Translations under genes and position numbers: made by a program
NCBI GenBank assembly: GCA_005518205.2
Contig: RFFC02000005.1
Coordinates: 27,082-91,081, forward strand
From: Hormoscilla sp. GUM202
GTDB taxonomy: Bacteria > Cyanobacteriota > Cyanobacteriia > Cyanobacteriales > Desertifilaceae
Length of the DNA stretch: 64,000 bases
Reading direction: 5' to 3'
The notes under the pieces: generated by a model
Told to the model about the DNA's origin: nothing
Databases searched by the model: none
The model's input: the letters and a program-made list of their open reading frames with translations, nothing else
Shown here: positions 63,867-64,000 of the stretch, piece after piece
Layout: the number at the start of each line of letters is the position of its first letter
How positions within the stretch are numbered: position 1 is the first letter of the stretch

Positions 63867-64000
63867 ATGACAGCCGCCAAAACAGAGAATCAGGTTCGGG
63901 AGATAGATTATCCAGAATTAGCACCAATGGTGTTAAAATTTTATCCAGTAGTGGAAATGACTGCGGACCAATTTTTTGACTTCTGTCAACTGAACCGCGA
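63867..64000 (+). CDS. Uma2-family protein, tandem copy, cut by the window edge
   Basis: From ATG at 63867 the frame reads MTAAKTENQVREIDYPELAP then the same MTADQFFDFCQLNR as the gene just upstream. About 44 residues are visible before the edge. DNA identity with 63214-63350 is very high after the first 50 bases. It follows the first copy by 32 bases and probably shares its transcript. Confidence 0.85.
   Translation, partial: MTAAKTENQVREIDYPELAPMVLKFYPVVEMTADQFFDFCQLNR

Overview
The window looks like a piece of a filamentous, non-heterocystous cyanobacterial chromosome. GCGATCGC (HIP1) octamers and CGATCG cores occur throughout, inside and between genes. Core genes are cyanobacterial: hetZ next to an unsplit patU, a pipX-yggS-sepF-proC cluster, paired DUF3119/DUF3086 genes after an MlaE permease, a solanesyl-type prenyl diphosphate synthase and a pheophorbide-oxygenase-like Rieske protein. 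patU as one gene (heterocyst formers usually split it) and many interspersed repeats suggest an Oscillatoriales-type genome; this is inference from gene content.

Layout. 1-8 kb: housekeeping genes on the + strand (nitrilase-family amidase, cation/proton antiporter, AMIN-domain amidase, glutamate racemase, prenyl diphosphate synthase). 8-10.3 kb: an ISL3-type transposase remnant split by an ISKra4-like element with an 8-bp target duplication. 10.4-15.8 kb: hetZ-patU, then a transglutaminase-like membrane protein with an in-frame TGA, then tRNA-Leu(UAG). 16-22 kb: a decayed zone with an ISKra4-family copy flanked by a 9-bp duplication, a broken aspartic protease, two broken M16 peptidases and a Uma2 gene. 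22-27.4 kb: mlaE, DUF3119, DUF3086 and plsY, interrupted by an intact ISL3 element that landed inside a MITE.

27.4-38.6 kb is an accessory island of toxin-antitoxin-like modules (GNAT, HicB-like/PIN, MNT remnant, PIN remnant), small PD-(D/E)XK-like proteins and a 1167-residue protein. The latter has an N-terminal PD-(D/E)XK-type nuclease signature and a very long helical C-terminus without a visible P-loop. It is the best candidate for an uncharacterised defence protein. 38.7-43.9 kb is a conserved minus-strand cell-division and nitrogen-signalling cluster (der, ecfT-like, pipX, yggS, sepF, proC) with a 199-bp MITE inside it. 44-50 kb holds a TPR protein, a TMEM14-like protein and a large metzincin-type metalloprotease.

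50-54.4 kb is a duplicated region with a calcium-binding repeat (RTX-like) gene, split by an intact ISKra4-family element that itself carries two MITEs. 54.4-64 kb contains a GUN4-like protein, a GIY-YIG protein, a Rieske oxygenase, a tandemly duplicated PIN-like/partner pair bounded by short direct repeats, an FHA-ABC exporter and two tandem Uma2 genes, the second cut by the window edge.

Recurrent themes are heavy mobile-element traffic (at least three ISs and six MITE-type elements, several nested) and gene decay. Three separate reading frames are each stopped by a TGA where TTA (Leu) is expected.
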